Shown here one piece after another: positions 1 through 12,424 of a stretch of DNA of 64,000 bases. The DNA is from Sindora glabra. Lineage: Eukaryota; Streptophyta; Magnoliopsida; Fabales; Fabaceae. A program made the position numbers and the translations under genes. Every line of letters starts with the position of its first letter. Position 1 is the stretch's first letter. A model generated the notes under the pieces. The model was not told the origin of the DNA and did not search any database. It saw nothing but the letters and a program-made list of their open reading frames with translations. The stretch is from the NCBI GenBank assembly GCA_020226215.1, contig CM035233.1, positions 9,672,001-9,736,000 on the forward strand, in the 5' to 3' direction.

Positions 1-765
1 GAACAGAGAAGAAGAGCATTACAATGCCCCGGTTCCGATCTCAGCGCGACGTCGTTTTCGTACCTGGACACGCTCTTTGATCTCAGAGTTGAAGGGAGGA
101 AAAACCCACCCACGAATGCCGAATTGGTGACCCTTTGCTCCGAGTTCCTTAATGGCGGCACCGACACCACCGCCACGGCGGTTGAGTGGGGCATAGCGAG
201 GCTGATAGAAAATCCCAAAATTCAAGCCAAACTGTTTGCTGAAATTAATGATGTTGTTGGAGACAGGAAAGTGGATGAAAAGGACGTTGAGAAATTGCCT
301 TATTTACAAGCTGTGGTGAAAGAATTGTTGAGAAAGCATCCACCAACTTACTTCTCACTCACACATGCTGTGACTGAGCCAACCACTTTGGCAGGCTACG
401 ATATACCCACTGATGCTAATGTTGAGATATACCTGCCTCCAATTGGGGACGACCCTAAGCTGTGGTCCCTGCCAGAAAAGTTCGACCCGGATCGGTTCGT
501 TTCCGGGGGGGAGGAGGCGGATATAACCGGAATTACGGGGGTGAAGATGATGCCGTTTGGTGTGGGAAGGAGGATATGTCCTGGTTTGGGGATGGCCACT
601 GTGCATATTCATTTGATGCTGGCTAGAATGGTGCAAGAGTTTGAATGGAGTGCATATGAAGAGGGTAAGGAGTTGGATTTTGCTGGGAAATTGGAGTTTA
701 CTGTGGTGATGAAGGAAATTCTGAGGGCTAAAGTTAAGCCTAGAGTTGGAAAAATGGGGCTGTAA
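1..765 (+). CDS. Cytochrome P450, CYP77A-like, C-terminal half (5' end outside window)
   Basis: The reading frame is open from base 1 to a TAA at 763-765 (254 residues), so the gene starts left of the window; a full plant P450 of this type is about 500 residues. Visible P450 landmarks in order: I-helix GGTDTT (154-171), K-helix ExxR as ELLR (322-333), the FDPDRF segment (481-498), and the heme loop FGVGRRICPG (556-585) with the thiolate cysteine at 577-579. The wording around them (EFLNGGTDTT, YLQAVVKELLRKHPP, KMMPFGVGRRICPGLGMATVH, LARMVQEFEW) is what I know from the CYP77A subfamily. Known CYP77A members are ER-anchored fatty-acid hydroxylases or epoxidases of cutin biosynthesis; that role here is inference by family. 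No frameshift or stop is seen and codon use is much GC-richer than the surroundings, so I take it as a live gene. Confidence 0.93.
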   Translation, partial: EQRRRALQCPGSDLSATSFSYLDTLFDLRVEGRKNPPTNAELVTLCSEFLNGGTDTTATAVEWGIARLIENPKIQAKLFAEINDVVGDRKVDEKDVEKLPYLQAVVKELLRKHPPTYFSLTHAVTEPTTLAGYDIPTDANVEIYLPPIGDDPKLWSLPEKFDPDRFVSGGEEADITGITGVKMMPFGVGRRICPGLGMATVHIHLMLARMVQEFEWSAYEEGKELDFAGKLEFTVVMKEILRAKVKPRVGKMGL

Positions 766-1224
766 AGATCTTTCTTGGGGAAAAAAAATATTATGTTTGC
801 AGAGCAGGGGTCTTCTTTGCTCCAGCCTAAAATAGAAAAATTCAAAAGTATGAGATTTATATGAATGGATTTTACTTATGTTAATATGAACATGAGCATG
901 AACCCTGCTCTGTCATGTTCAGGAAAAAACCATAGTAGAATTTTTCTTTGAAATTTGTGGATGCAGTATGCATGCAAGCGTGTTTGGACTCTGAATCTAA
1001 TTACAAACTGTTTGTTGGGGATTGTTATTTGTAATTGAGACTTATTATAACTTATCATGTCAATGGACTTCTTGTTGACAGATCCTCATCCTTTTTGTCA
1101 GAACATTTCTGCCTAACGCCAAACTCAATTTGTAACAATTGTTATCTTAGTGCACTTTGAATTCAGTTGCTAATAATTTTAAGAGACTAAGTGATGTACA
1201 AGTATTTAACACTTCTATTTGTGA
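766..1224 (+). other. 3' flank of the P450 gene
   Basis: Non-coding, AT-rich sequence following the P450 stop, likely holding the 3' UTR and polyadenylation region. I see no unambiguous AATAAA near the stop and cannot place the cleavage site. No other gene is visible here. Confidence 0.5.
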
Positions 1225-1225
1225 T

Positions 1226-1680
1226 CACTACAAAAAATTAGTAAATTTCCAACATCATTTTTCAATGGTTCTCCAATGATCTGTTTTGGATGTTGGAAAT
1301 TCATTAGAATGTTGATTGTAAATCAAAAAATTTATATGTTATCTTTTTTTATGTTTGTACCCATTGGAAAAAGGTAATAAATAATTTTAAAAAATTAAAA
1401 AAGCCATGTTATCAGTTATTAATATTGCATAATATAGGAAATTTTGCATTAGTTGCTGATATAATATTTTCGACATTTACAAGCATCAGAATGCTGTGTG
1501 TTAGACATATTTGCAACAATCTTGGACATTAGAAGGTTGTCGAAAAAGTTGGAATCATTTTCCAAAATCAGAAAGTTTGATCCCCTTTCATTTTAGTTTC
1601 AAGTAGTGTTTTTCTATCCCAACCTGCCGCTCTTCATCAAAAGCCACCACTACTCCTTATCGTCATTGCTATCTATTCCG
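1226..1680 (+). mobile_element. CACTA-like (EnSpm) transposon terminus
   Basis: Begins with CACTACAAAAAATTAG, the hallmark end of plant CACTA elements, followed by a subterminal fold-back: TTTCCAACATC near 1244 and GATGTTGGAAATT near 1290. A second weaker pair of related words occurs near 1470-1550. The matching opposite end (…TTGTAGTG) was not found nearby, so this is a terminus or decayed derivative, and its right border is a guess. Confidence 0.45.
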
Positions 1681-3319
1681 CATTTGATCTGGTAAGTATT
1701 TTATATAAATTTTTATATATTTGCACACTTCATAGATTAATGTTTCATTTGTAATCAAACTTTTTTAGAATCCAATTCAATTTAATAAAAATAATCTCAA
1801 TTTATTTATAAATAATTTTTTTTAAATAATGGTAAGAGTGGTAACCCATGTAATATACACATACAAGGGAGTTGTTTGGTAAATAATTTTTTGATCAACT
1901 AATTTGCACTTAATATATAAAAATATATTCTTATCCATAATAATAATTTTTTTTTACATTTCAATCCTTAATAAATAAGAAAATATTAAATTTTATTTAT
2001 TTATTTCTTAGAGAAAAATCTAATATATATAATAAATTATAATTATTTATTTCTTAAATAAAAACTAAATGAGTATAATAATGCATATTAAAATATATAC
2101 ATAATAATAAAAAATAATAACATGAATATAATCATATCTTTTCTATCGAATTGTATAAAAAAAGAGAATATAAATTTTATTTCATGATAAAAAATAAAAA
2201 ATATATTGAGAAAATTACTAATATTTTGTCAAATAATATTTTTTGAATCAAAGAACAATACATATTAAGGGAAAAAAGGGAAATAACAAAATGATATTAC
2301 ATGTAAAAGATTTTTTTTATACTTAAATTGTGTAATTCATTAATATTTTTAATGATTAACATATGGATTTTAATTTTAATATTAAAAATAGTTACAAAAT
2401 AAACTTTAATAGTTACTACATCTACTAGAAAATTATAATTATTCATTTTTAAAAGAAAATCAAATAAGTGTAATAAATTATAATGATATATATTTTTTAA
2501 AAAAATTAATATAATAAATAATATATCATAATCTAAAATATTATTAAAAAATACTCAAATAAATTATAAAATATATACATATTCTTATATATTATTTTAT
2601 ATACAAAAAATTAATAATAAATATTTAATTTTATTAAGTATCTTTATATAAACAGTCAATGCTATTAATGGGGCAAATTAGTTAATATAATTAATTATTA
2701 TCTAAAAACTAATTTAATCAATTAATTATTAAATAGGACCAAGGAGTTATGTTTAAACTTCAAATATGATGGGAAGTAAAATATATTAGGTAGTACTGCA
2801 CTACTAAAGCTCCTACATTCATAAATGGATTTTATTATTTGAAAAATATATCCAAAATAATGAATTCAACTTGTTTATAAAAGAAATTTTTGGTTTGAAA
2901 TATATTGAAAGATACATTTAATTCAATTACAAAGTAAATTTTGATAGTATTATAGTAAATATAATATTAGGAAGGTGGTAAATTTTTAATATAAAATTTG
3001 TTTTAAGCTAAATAAAATGAATTTTTATGAAATTCTTATTGTATTTGATGGATTTCATAGCCGTACAAATATAATTGAAATAGTAATTATAAATAAAATG
3101 AAATTTATTAACATTAAACTCTATACTCTAGACTTATTTTTACTTAAATTTAGACACTATTTAAAAATTTAATTTATTTGAAAATGGTATAAAAATTTGT
3201 TTTAGCACATCCAAAAAAAGGGTTAGTGAAATTGAATTTAATAAATTTAAACAAGTATAAATATTTTAATTAGACTGTTTATATGAATGAAACAATATCG
3301 AGAAATAATGCGTAAAAAA
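1681..3319. other. AT-rich intergenic spacer
   Basis: Long stretch of extremely AT-rich DNA with frequent stops in all frames. I see no gene, no RNA and no clear repeat structure. Confidence 0.6.
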
Positions 3320-4700
3320 AAAAAACACTATGCTTTTACTTAGAATAACTAATGGAATGCTAATTCTGGATAACTGATTCTTTGAAATTTTAAGACAACA
3401 TTTTTTTACTACTTGCTAATTTAGTTTGTATTAGCATATTCCAAAGATTATAAGTTTAGTTTTAAAACTGATCGGTCACGCTGAACTAAGTCATACGTTA
3501 ATTTGTCAATCAAGAACTCTCAATATGATATGTTAACAATTTTGATAGTAAGTTTCATAGCAAACTAATAAAGTAATTTGCTAATTTAATTACTAATTTT
3601 GTAATAATTTTTAAATAGCTACATGAAATAGTGTAATATTGCATTTGGTATAATGCAATGAAATTGAAAGGAGTGAAATAATCATTCCAAAATTATGTTT
3701 AATATGGTTAGGAATGAAATGAACATTTCATTTTATAATTATATTTGGTAGAACAAACATTAAAGGAATGGAATAGAAAAAAAAAGTCAATAACAATAAT
3801 ATCCTTAAAAAATTTAAGGAAGTATAAAATTGAAAGCATATTTATATAATTGATTATATTATTATTTGTTGTTTATCTATAATTGAATATGTATATAATT
3901 TACAATCAAACATGTATATTAAATACTGAAATAATAATATATTTTAAATGAAAAAATATACGGTATGACTAATAATTAAAAAATATTATATTTTAAATTT
4001 AATTACCATGAAATTATATAGTAAAAGAATAAAAAATTTAATTTATCAATTATTTTATATTAAATCATTTTTATAAAGAACACAAAAATATTTTATTTTA
4101 AATTTTATTATTAAAAATATAATTACTAAAATATTTTCATAATATGATATTAAAAATAGATGTTATTTTAATATTTATTAATAATTGACAATGTTGGAAT
4201 ATATGACATAAAGGTAAGAGTATAAAAAAGTCCATTTCAAAAATGATAGAATGATCATTCTATTATTTTTACTATAGAACAGAGATTTCATCATTTGATG
4301 AAATCATCATTCCCTAAGTAATGGGTATTTCTATTTTATAATACTTACTAAATAAATTTTTTATATTTTTTTAATTCTATTCTATCATATCAAATATGTT
4401 ATATATATTTGGTCCATTTTATAGTGAAAGAAAAATGCACTATTATTGATGTAGCTACGTGAAAGAGAATGAAGTCCACTCTCAAGTGGACACGTGCATC
4501 TCCTGAGGTCGTGTTAATGCTTTAGTAAAGCATAATTAAAATTTATGTTTGCTTAATTTGAAATTTAAGTTTTGAATTAATTGTTTTCATTAATCTTCTA
4601 TTTATATGGAAATATAATTCATTATGGACATAGCAATTCACCTGAATCAAACATTTTTATAAAGGTTTATCCTGTAGAGTATGGGGATAGAGCAAAAATT
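3320..4700 (+). repeat. Dispersed segment A, copy 1 (interrupted)
   Basis: 3320-3640 and 4405-4700 match, in the same order and orientation, the continuous segments at 28845-29340 (copy 2) and 42885-43345 (copy 3). Shared words include AATGGAATGCTAA, GACAACATTTTTT, CATAGCAAACTAATAAA, and in the right part AATTTGAAATTTAA and GGAAATATAATTCATTA. The two halves are separated by about 760 bp that both other copies lack. Confidence 0.75.
3641..4408. mobile_element. MITE-like TIR element inserted in segment A copy 1
   Basis: This block is missing from segment A copies 2 and 3, so it is an insertion. Its ends are imperfect inverted repeats: left ATTTGGTATAATGCAATGAA, and the reverse complement of the right end near 4400 reads TATTTGATATGATAGAATAG. 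Subterminal words of the GGAATGAAAT type also occur in inverted form (3710-3740 and 4280-4310). The flanks TGTAATATT (left) and TGTTATATAT (right) may be a decayed 8-9 bp target duplication, as in hAT or Mutator elements. No coding sequence; presumably non-autonomous. Confidence 0.55.
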
Positions 4701-6149
4701 TATCCTATTTTAAATTTTTGGGATATGAGAAAAGTCATAATATGTGTTTAGATTTTTTTATATTTTCAAAAACTATTTTGTGTTTTGATTGTGGTCTTCA
4801 ATGTCAAATAGATATTGTCATTTATTATTAAAAAGTTTTTATTTTTATACTTTAAAATTACTCTTTAATCACTATTTACACAACTTAAAAGTGTTATTTA
4901 ATATGAAAAGTTGATATACACGAAGATATATCTTGTTATGTGCTGATATTTTTTAAAATATTATTTTTACTTGAATTCTACATTTTTAGAGTAACTTTTT
5001 ATATTAGTATGACTCTGCTTCTTAAATGCTTTTTTTTGAAAACATCCATTTTATTTTAGGATCAAAACAAACATGATAAAATGATATACAATCATTCTTT
5101 ATTATTTAAGTAATTATATGTACATGCTTACTTTTTTATTAGATGTTTCTTAGCATATAAGTTAAATGTTTGTGTTGATTTTATTAAAAATCTTTAAAAT
5201 AAATGTTACATGAATTCATCTAGTCTCAATAAAGGTGGGAAAAAAAGAAAGCAAGTTAGGGCTTCTTTAAAATGATGGATATTATCCTTAAGCATGTCAA
5301 ATGGGGTAAGCAGAGAGTAGACTTTAATGACAAAGGAATTACATGTGAGCTTGGTAGAACTAAACTCAACAACTACCTTGGTTGCTTGGTATACATTAAG
5401 GTGGTCATTAATTTCAAGAAATGGCACCAAGTGCAATAAGACATCAAGGATGTCATTTAAGATGATACATTAGTAAGACACCTTAATACTCATCTTCATT
5501 TCAATTTTTTATGTGTGCATAACAAGAAGTCCTAGATTACTAGTCATATTTGTCATTCATTTATGAGTTCCCTTGTAGACTACTTTTAGTATTTACAGGG
5601 ATAAAAAATACCACATCTTTATATTAATGGGCAAGAGATAGAATGATTTTAAGCATAAGTTGAAGAAGTAATACATCAACCTTATGGGGATGAAGGTAGG
5701 ACCTCTTTTGTAAAGATATGCCACTTGGAGGAGTTCTGAGTAAATGTGGCTATCTCAATATTATTATCTTTCTTCCACTATTAATAGTGAAGAACATCTT
5801 TTTATCATTTATTTTATTTTATTATTAATAGCCTTAGATGCATAGAATATGGTGAACTAAGCCAAAAGCATATACAAGTATAGGTTGTCTTAAAGAGGTT
5901 AAAAGAAGTTTAGTGAATAGTTCATTAAGAAAAAAGATTAAAGTTGATGAGGAGGCTACTAATTAGCTTGGTGATCAACCATTTATCTCTGTTACCCTAT
6001 ATAATAACATGAGCTATAGATGAGAGTAAAAGTTAAGAAGAAAAGTGAATATAGATTGTCTAATGACTAGTAAATGACTTTATTATTTTATTTGTCAAAT
6101 ATGGAGTATATTGTTCATTTATTAGCATATAGTTAACTATTTTTTATTA
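4701..6149. other. Unclassified intergenic DNA
   Basis: No gene supported. An open frame of 76 codons on the minus strand (5206-5436, MHLVPFLEINDHLNVYQATK…) is less AT-rich than its surroundings and lies downstream, on that strand, of the LTR-like block at 6150-7330. It could be a scrap of retroelement interior, but I recognise no domain. Confidence 0.35.
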
Positions 6150-7330
6150 CATTATGCCAGGATAAACTCACATAACAAGCCACCTAAGGAGAGTCTCATC
6201 CAAAAGGGAGGATAGACATCTTGACTGCTACCCTAAAAACTCATGAGCATTCTAGACATATGAGGGGTATTGGAGTATCAATAGGCTTTAAGGCCTATTT
6301 CGGGGGAGTTTCAAGACATTCTCATAATAAAGGACTATCTAATAAAGATAAGATAGAGTTTCGTCTTTGGACCTCTAGAATCAATTAACCAATTGATTTA
6401 TTCACTTTTGGATCCTTAAGATTGATTGGTCACTCGATTCTAAAGCCTAGTTTTATCTTTAGACCCTTTAAATTGATTCACCAATTGATTCACACACAAA
6501 AATCTTAATTTTCTATGAAAAGTTCATTGTTTATCTGACTTTAGATACCTCTTAAACACATATATTACACACCAAGCCTCAATTTAATCATCAATACACT
6601 AATTTATCATAGCATATTATCTCTCTCCATCATTTATTATTCACATCACATCAAAATAAACTAGATTCAAGAAAAATCATATAACAACTCATATTTTATC
6701 AATATCATCATATAACCTCAGAATTCATAAATTTAGTTAGATTATCTAGTCACCTTGTATAGAAAAGAATGTTAGAATACTAGTTTGATAATCTTTCAAT
6801 CCTGATCATATTAAAATTCATAGATTCTAAAGTTAGGGCTTAGAATACCCAACAAAATTAAATAAACCTCAAATCCTTCATCAAGCAAGAAGAAATAGAA
6901 TAGATTCTTGATGAAAGCAATATTCTTACCTTGATTGGATGAAGAAATTAATAAGATTTGAGGATTTCTCTCCTTGATTGGTAAAGTGGTATGGAAATTG
7001 TATAGAGAGAGTGGGAGAAATGGAGAAATGAAAGGGAGATAAGGATTTGGGTTGATATGAGAGAGAAAAAATATAGCCACAGTGGCATTTTTAGAAAATT
7101 ACCCCTAAACTTCTTCCGTATTCATACACTTATTTATATTAATGTATAACTTTATACTTTATAATTTCAATAGATTTTCCCCACCAAAATTTCATCTAAA
7201 TCATATTCCCACATTCTTATTTTTATTAATTTTATTTTATTCTATCTTTTACACATAAGATTCTTAATTCACTTGAATTTATCAGTTGTTTTAACTATTT
7301 TTTCTTATAACATAATTTCTAGTTTATTAA
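6150..7330 (-). mobile_element. LTR-like block, Tekay/Del chromovirus style
   Basis: Read on the minus strand this resembles the long LTRs of plant Ty3/gypsy chromoviruses: a pyrimidine-rich leader with TCTCTCTC-type tracts (rc of 6960-7080), then CAAGGTAAGAATATT resembling a 5' splice site, then a region of short palindromic subrepeats (6360-6510), then AAACTCCCCCG. Neither terminus nor a target-site duplication could be fixed. The identification rests on overall architecture, not on a protein domain. Confidence 0.35.
6362..6512. repeat. Three degenerate ~48-bp subrepeats with AATTGATT palindromes
   Basis: Three units start near 6364 (TTTGGACCTCTAGAATCAAT), 6411 (TTTGGATCCTTAAGATTGAT) and 6459 (TTAGACCCTTTAAATTGATT), each ending in a word like CCAATTGATT or CACTCGATTC. 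They sit inside the LTR-like block and match the kind of palindromic subrepeat seen at 48570-48790. Confidence 0.6.
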
Positions 7331-8055
7331 TAATTAAGAAGGGCGCAACAATAATGCAACTAAGTTACACTAGCCTAAGATCGTCAACTAAGAAATGAAG
7401 ATAAATAATCACAAAAAATGAAAAGAGAACAATAGAGAAACTTGTTTGATTTGGATTTATTGAATATACATCATAAGACATATATTTATTAACTTCATAG
7501 GTGACTCTAGAATTGACTAGATTAAGATAACCTTAAACTTGACATAAGATAATAATTATTAAATGATTCTTAACAAATACATACATCAAGAATCAATATT
7601 ATATACTTAGTAATTACACTTAATAGTTATCAAACATATGCATAACGAATGTAGATAAAGATGAAAAGGATTTTGACTAAATACTCTTTATATCATAAAT
7701 AATTTTGATATAGTCAATATTTTATATTATTATCTATTCATCTATTGTCATATTGTTAAAAAATTATTACACCTCTTTTATTGTTATTAAAAATATTTAC
7801 TTACTATTACTTTCTTAATGATGTGTAATTTTCATTGTTTACTAATAATATGAAACATCATACACTAACCATGCATTAAATTTAAACTCTTTTTTTTAAC
7901 ATAAGGCACTATTATTTTTTTTAATTATACAAATGATAATTCATTTAATATATACACAGAAAGTTGAGGATTTGAACTCACAACGTGAAAGGAATAAGAC
8001 CTTTAAGGCAACATCAAATATTGCGGCATCATAAGGGAGACACTATTATATTTTA
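7331..8055. other. AT-rich spacer
   Basis: No coding potential, RNA or clear repeat seen. Confidence 0.5.
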
Positions 8056-9129
8056 ATAAAAATGTGCGTTGATCTTTTAGAAAGGAGTGTTAAGAGAGGG
8101 TGCATTTTCACCATTTGATTGTAATGAAAAAAAATGAAATTTTAATAAAAATAAATTAATATTTCATTCATCCTCTTTTATTAATGATTTTAAAGAGATT
8201 TTTTTCCATAAAACATATTTTTTTAGAATAAAAAATATATTTATTATCCATTTTTTTGTCATGTTTTACTCCATTATTATAATAAATGCTTAACAACTTT
8301 AAACTTCAATTGAGTTTGATTGAATTTTAGTAAAAGGATAAATTAATAAATTATTTTTATATATAAAATTAAGACTATTATTAGTTATTATAACCCTCTA
8401 TTTTTTTGCTAGATATTTTTATCCTCTTTATTTCTTCTCACAAATTTTGCCTTCACTGCCCGAGAACAGTTGTTGGCATTATTGCCTCCGAACAACAAAT
8501 TTCGCCCCTGCCGCCCAATGTTATTAATGCCCCACTCTCAGTGTTTTTCTCCCGCATTCGTACGTTTCTATGGTCCAGTTTAAAGCATTTGTACTTTACA
8601 CAGAGAAATTGTTACGTACTCCTAGAAAGTCAGTTGTCATCATGGTATTCACAATAAATTTTATGCTACTTTTGCACATTAAAATTGCATGGGAAAATTA
8701 TATTTTAAGCAATCTAAAGTCAATTTACGAGCATCAATACTTTGATTCACGTATCAGCAAAAAAAAAAAAAATGACATTTTAGTTTTATAAAAGAAGGTT
8801 TTAAGTTAATCATTTATTTTTTAATTTTATAAAATTAAATTTATTCTAATTTTATTTCGACCTCAATTTTTTAAACAGATTTTTGGTTAATAAAAAATAG
8901 GTTTGGATAAGTATTATTTTTGTTCCACGTACATTCAAAAAATTGAGTAAAATATTTTTTCTTTCACATATATTCAAAATTTTTAATTCTTGTAATAAAC
9001 CTAATGAGTATATTATAAAAATAAAAAATGAATCGAAAAGTTAGCATTATTATTGTGAATTGATTTCTTGGTACAAATCATCAGTAGAATAATAATTTAT
9101 TCTGAATTTAAAACTCTTGTCGTCTACTA

Positions 9130-9720
9130 TGTCAAAGTTTATAATGTACCAAATTATAATTATAATAAATTTAGATTAAATTATTATAACTTTCATATAA
9201 TCTTTTATATTACTGAAATTGTCATGTAAATAAATATTGTAACATATCAAATATTAAAAAATAATTGAAAATTACTTTTTATTATTTAAACACTGCATAA
9301 ATAGATAATTCCATTAATTATGTATCAAAATAATTTTTATGAAATTATTAAAATTTTTGTTTATTAAATTACAAAAATTATCACCTAACAAGTAACATAT
9401 TTATCATTGTTTAAAATTAATAAAATATTAATTTTCATATTTTAATATTGTATAAATAAATAGCTATGCTAATTTATGATATATCAAAATAATTGCTGCC
9501 AAATTATTATATTTCATATGTAAATTAATAAAATTATCACTTAACTAAATAGAATAACACATTAATCATTATTAAAAATTAATCAAAAGTTAATTTTCAT
9601 TGTTTGAACATTGTATAAATAAATAATTATATTAATTTACAATATGTCAAATTAATTATCACCAAATTTACAACATTCATATGTGAAATTGCTAACAATA
9701 TCATTTAATTAAATATAGTA
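9130..9720. repeat. Degenerate tandem repeat array, ~155-160 bp unit
   Basis: Recurring unit with ATTATCACCTAAC…, TAACATATTA…CATTATTAAAAATTAAT, then TTGTATAAATAAATA. Recognisable starts near 9378, 9532 and 9690. The same family, with a longer unit, recurs at 13700-14340. Confidence 0.65.
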
Positions 9721-10758
9721 GTATATTAACCATTACTAAAAGTTAATCAAAAATTAATTTCTGTCGTTTTTAATCATTACATAAATACACAATTAAGCTA
9801 ATTTACAATATAAATAAAACGAAATACGTGGGTAGAAAAAATATACTACATTATCATTTTTACATAGATAAATCCATTCTCCAATCTATCTTTCTTAACT
9901 GTAGATCTAAACAACATTCAAGTTTAATGCAAATTATAAAATATAAGTATTTTAACTATCAATACTAAGACTTTTAGTTTAAGTACATTAAAATTATTCT
10001 TTCAATTAATTTATTTGTAATTTTAGATATTATAATTTACTCATTTGTACTTTCAAATTATTAACACTTTCCCTATCACATTATTTTTTATCTAAAATTT
10101 AACATAAAACTCATGTGCATTATTTGTGATATATACATTTCTAAATTTTAACTCAATTTTATGTTTATTGATAAATAATTTACCACAAAACCTTATTTAG
10201 CTCCCTTCTATTTAGTAATTATAGACCAAATTATAGAGTAATATATTAACCAATACTAAAAGTTAATCGAAAATTAATTTTTGTTGTTTTTAAACATTAA
10301 ATAAATACACAATTAAGCTAATTTACAATATAAATAAAACAAGATATGTGGGTAAAAAAATATGCTACATTATTATTTTTACATAGATAAATCCATTCTT
10401 CCATCCATCTTTCTTAACTATAGATCTAAACAACATTTGAATCTAATGGAGATTATAAAATATAAGTATTTTAAATATCAATATAGAGATTTTTAGTTTC
10501 AGTATGTTAAAATTGTTCTTTCACTTGATCTATTTGTAATTCTAAATATTATAATTTACTCATTTGTACTTTAAAATTATTAACATTTTATCTATCTAAA
10601 CTATTTTTTTATCTAAAATTTAATATAAAATTCATGTGCATTGTTTGTGATATTTACATTCCTAAATTTTAACTCAATTTGATGCTTACTCATAAATAAT
10701 ATACCATAAAACCCGATTTAGCCCCCTTTTATTTAGCAATTATGGGCTGAATTATAGA
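9719..10758 (+). repeat. Tandem direct duplication, two copies of ~520 bp
   Basis: Copy one (about 9719-10238) and copy two (about 10239-10758) match throughout at an offset of 520-521 bp. Examples: TATATTAACCATTACTAAAA / TATATTAACCAATACTAAAA, ACATAGATAAATCCATTCT in both, GTAGATCTAAACAACATT / ATAGATCTAAACAACATT, and TTTAGTAATTATAGACC / TTTAGCAATTATGGGCT. There is no coding potential. Confidence 0.85.
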
Positions 10759-11090
10759 AAACAAATATTCAATAGATTTAGGGTATTTTTAGGATAATTT
10801 AATTCTAAGTGAATGTAAAATTTAGTCAAACTTTAGAAAAATGAATATTACATGTAATGCATGTGATTTTTCTACTACAGTTTGGACAAAAAGTAGCTTA
10901 GATGGGCAAAGTATTAAAAATTTGAAAGTACAAGTGAGCGAATTACAATACTTAAAATCATAAATAGGTTAAGTAAAAATTAGCAAAATCACAGGTGATT
11001 AAAGTATAAATTTCCCAAACTATAATAACTTCTTTTAAGAGAACCTAAATTATATCTATATACGCATTTCCCTTTTTAAATTGAGATAAT
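10759..11090. other. Spacer between tandem duplication and MITE
   Basis: No gene or repeat identified. Confidence 0.45.
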
Positions 11091-11096
11091 ATTATG

Positions 11097-11258
11097 TAGA
11101 GCTTGACCTCCTAAGAAGTTTACTATTTTTATTGTTAGATTGTATTTAATATTAAAATTTATATTTTTAATTTTAATTCATTTATTTTAAAATTTTAAAA
11201 AAAGATAACTCAATGACAAAATACTTAAACTTCTTAGGAAGTCAAGTTCTTCTAAGAA
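11097..11258. mobile_element. MITE, family M1, copy a
   Basis: About 160 bp with strong terminal inverted repeats: left GAGCTTGACCTCCTAAGAAG, and the reverse complement of the right end reads GAACTTGACTTCCTAAGAAG, both continuing TTTA. There is no open reading frame. A more decayed member lies at 61648-61800. The superfamily is not determined because the target duplication is unclear. Confidence 0.8.
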
Positions 11259-11690
11259 TTAACCTTTAAAGTGTTAAAATTTAACTAAATTTAATGGTAC
11301 ATTAGGTTAATTAAATTCTATTATACACCACATAATAATATATTAATATTTAACTTGGTGGTATAAAGGTGAGCTACTTTACTAATGGTGAACTACTATA
11401 CTAATGTTGCATGGAAAACTCCCAAGATAAGGCAAAATGTTAAGTCGTTAGATTGATGAATTTAAGTAGTACACGGAGACTTTATATTTGAATCTCATTC
11501 CCTAGAATATAAAATTTAAAAAATGTCATAGCATTATAAATTACGTTCAAATTAAGGGTTTTGTTTTTTATGCATTCAAAAAAAATTGTATTAATATATA
11601 TTATTATATATTTTAAAAAAATTGAACATTTTTAATAATTTTTACTAAAAAATTAAAAATTTATATAAAAATAAGAAAATGTTTTAGACA

Positions 11691-11957
11691 AATGCTAACA
11701 GAACCTCGGGACAATTATTAAACATTAAATATATATCTCCAACTAATTAAATTAAATACTTTATTTTCTATTTGCAGTAATATAATATATAATAATATAT
11801 TAAATATTTTATTAAAAAAATAAAATATTGAATGTGATTCTATTATTAATTGTATTGTCATTTATTATATTATTAAAAGTAAAAATAAATAATTTAATTT
11901 AATTGTTTAGGAATGTTTATTTAATGCTTAATAATTTTGGAGCTATTGTTAGCATTT
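11691..11957. mobile_element. MITE, family M2, copy a
   Basis: About 267 bp. Left end AATGCTAACAGAACCTCGGG, then CAATTATTAAACATTAAAT. The reverse complement of the right end reads AATGCTAACAATAGCTCC, then AAAATTATTAAGCATTAAAT. The TIR is therefore about 45 bp with mismatches. The centre is AT-rich and non-coding. Confidence 0.78.
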
Positions 11958-12424
11958 CTCAATGTTTTAAAAATATTTTGTTACAACTTTTTATTTACTC
12001 GTTAAATACAAAATTTTGTACGGTAACGTTATATAATGTGGACGAGTCATTGTTGCGCAAAGGAGCATTGATGAGAAGTTCTAAACTGGTAGCATTTACA
12101 CCCATCTCGTCTCCGTACCAAAAGTTCAGCCCACTGGTATGGTTTCTTTTTGAAATGTTAAACTTGTTTAAGAGTCCATTCCCAAACCATCCTTACATAT
12201 TTCTTGATGCATGTTTTGCCGCATTCAATAGCATTGAGAACTTATGTCTCCACAATTAAGACAATCATAAAGAGAGAAATTATCATCCACATAAAGGTAT
12301 ATGCACATTTTTTTTCTAATTCTATGCAATGATATAACATTTTATGATTAATTAAAGATTACGAATTTAATTAATTATCAATAAATAAGAATATAACACA
12401 TGATTAACAGATTAATAATTTTTA

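Larger units (their letters stand above)
8060..12310 (+). repeat. Duplicated segment B, copy 1 (with later insertions)
   Basis: Three blocks are collinear with segment B copy 2: 8140-8690 with 21830-22620, 11400-11580 with 22690-22870, and 12030-12310 with 23610-23900. Diagnostic shared words include TAACCCTCTATTTTTTTGCT / TACCCTCTATTTTTTGGCT, GTACACGGA, and GATGAGAAGTTCTAA. Small open frames in these blocks (8406-8657, 11903-12259) are not conserved in frame between copies and are not called as genes. Copy 1 is longer because it carries 2.6 kb of tandem repeats and a MITE between the first two blocks and another MITE before the third. Confidence 0.8.

Noticed and set aside
19..636. Minus-strand open frames over the P450
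   Set aside because: Shadows of a clearly conserved + strand coding frame.
8406..8791. Overlapping 83- and 73-codon open frames as genes
   Set aside because: The homologous block 22320-22620 breaks both frames; no recognisable domain.
11903..12259. 118-codon open frame in segment B copy 1 as a gene
   Set aside because: The duplicated copy at 23610-23900 does not keep the frame, and the left part overlaps a MITE end.
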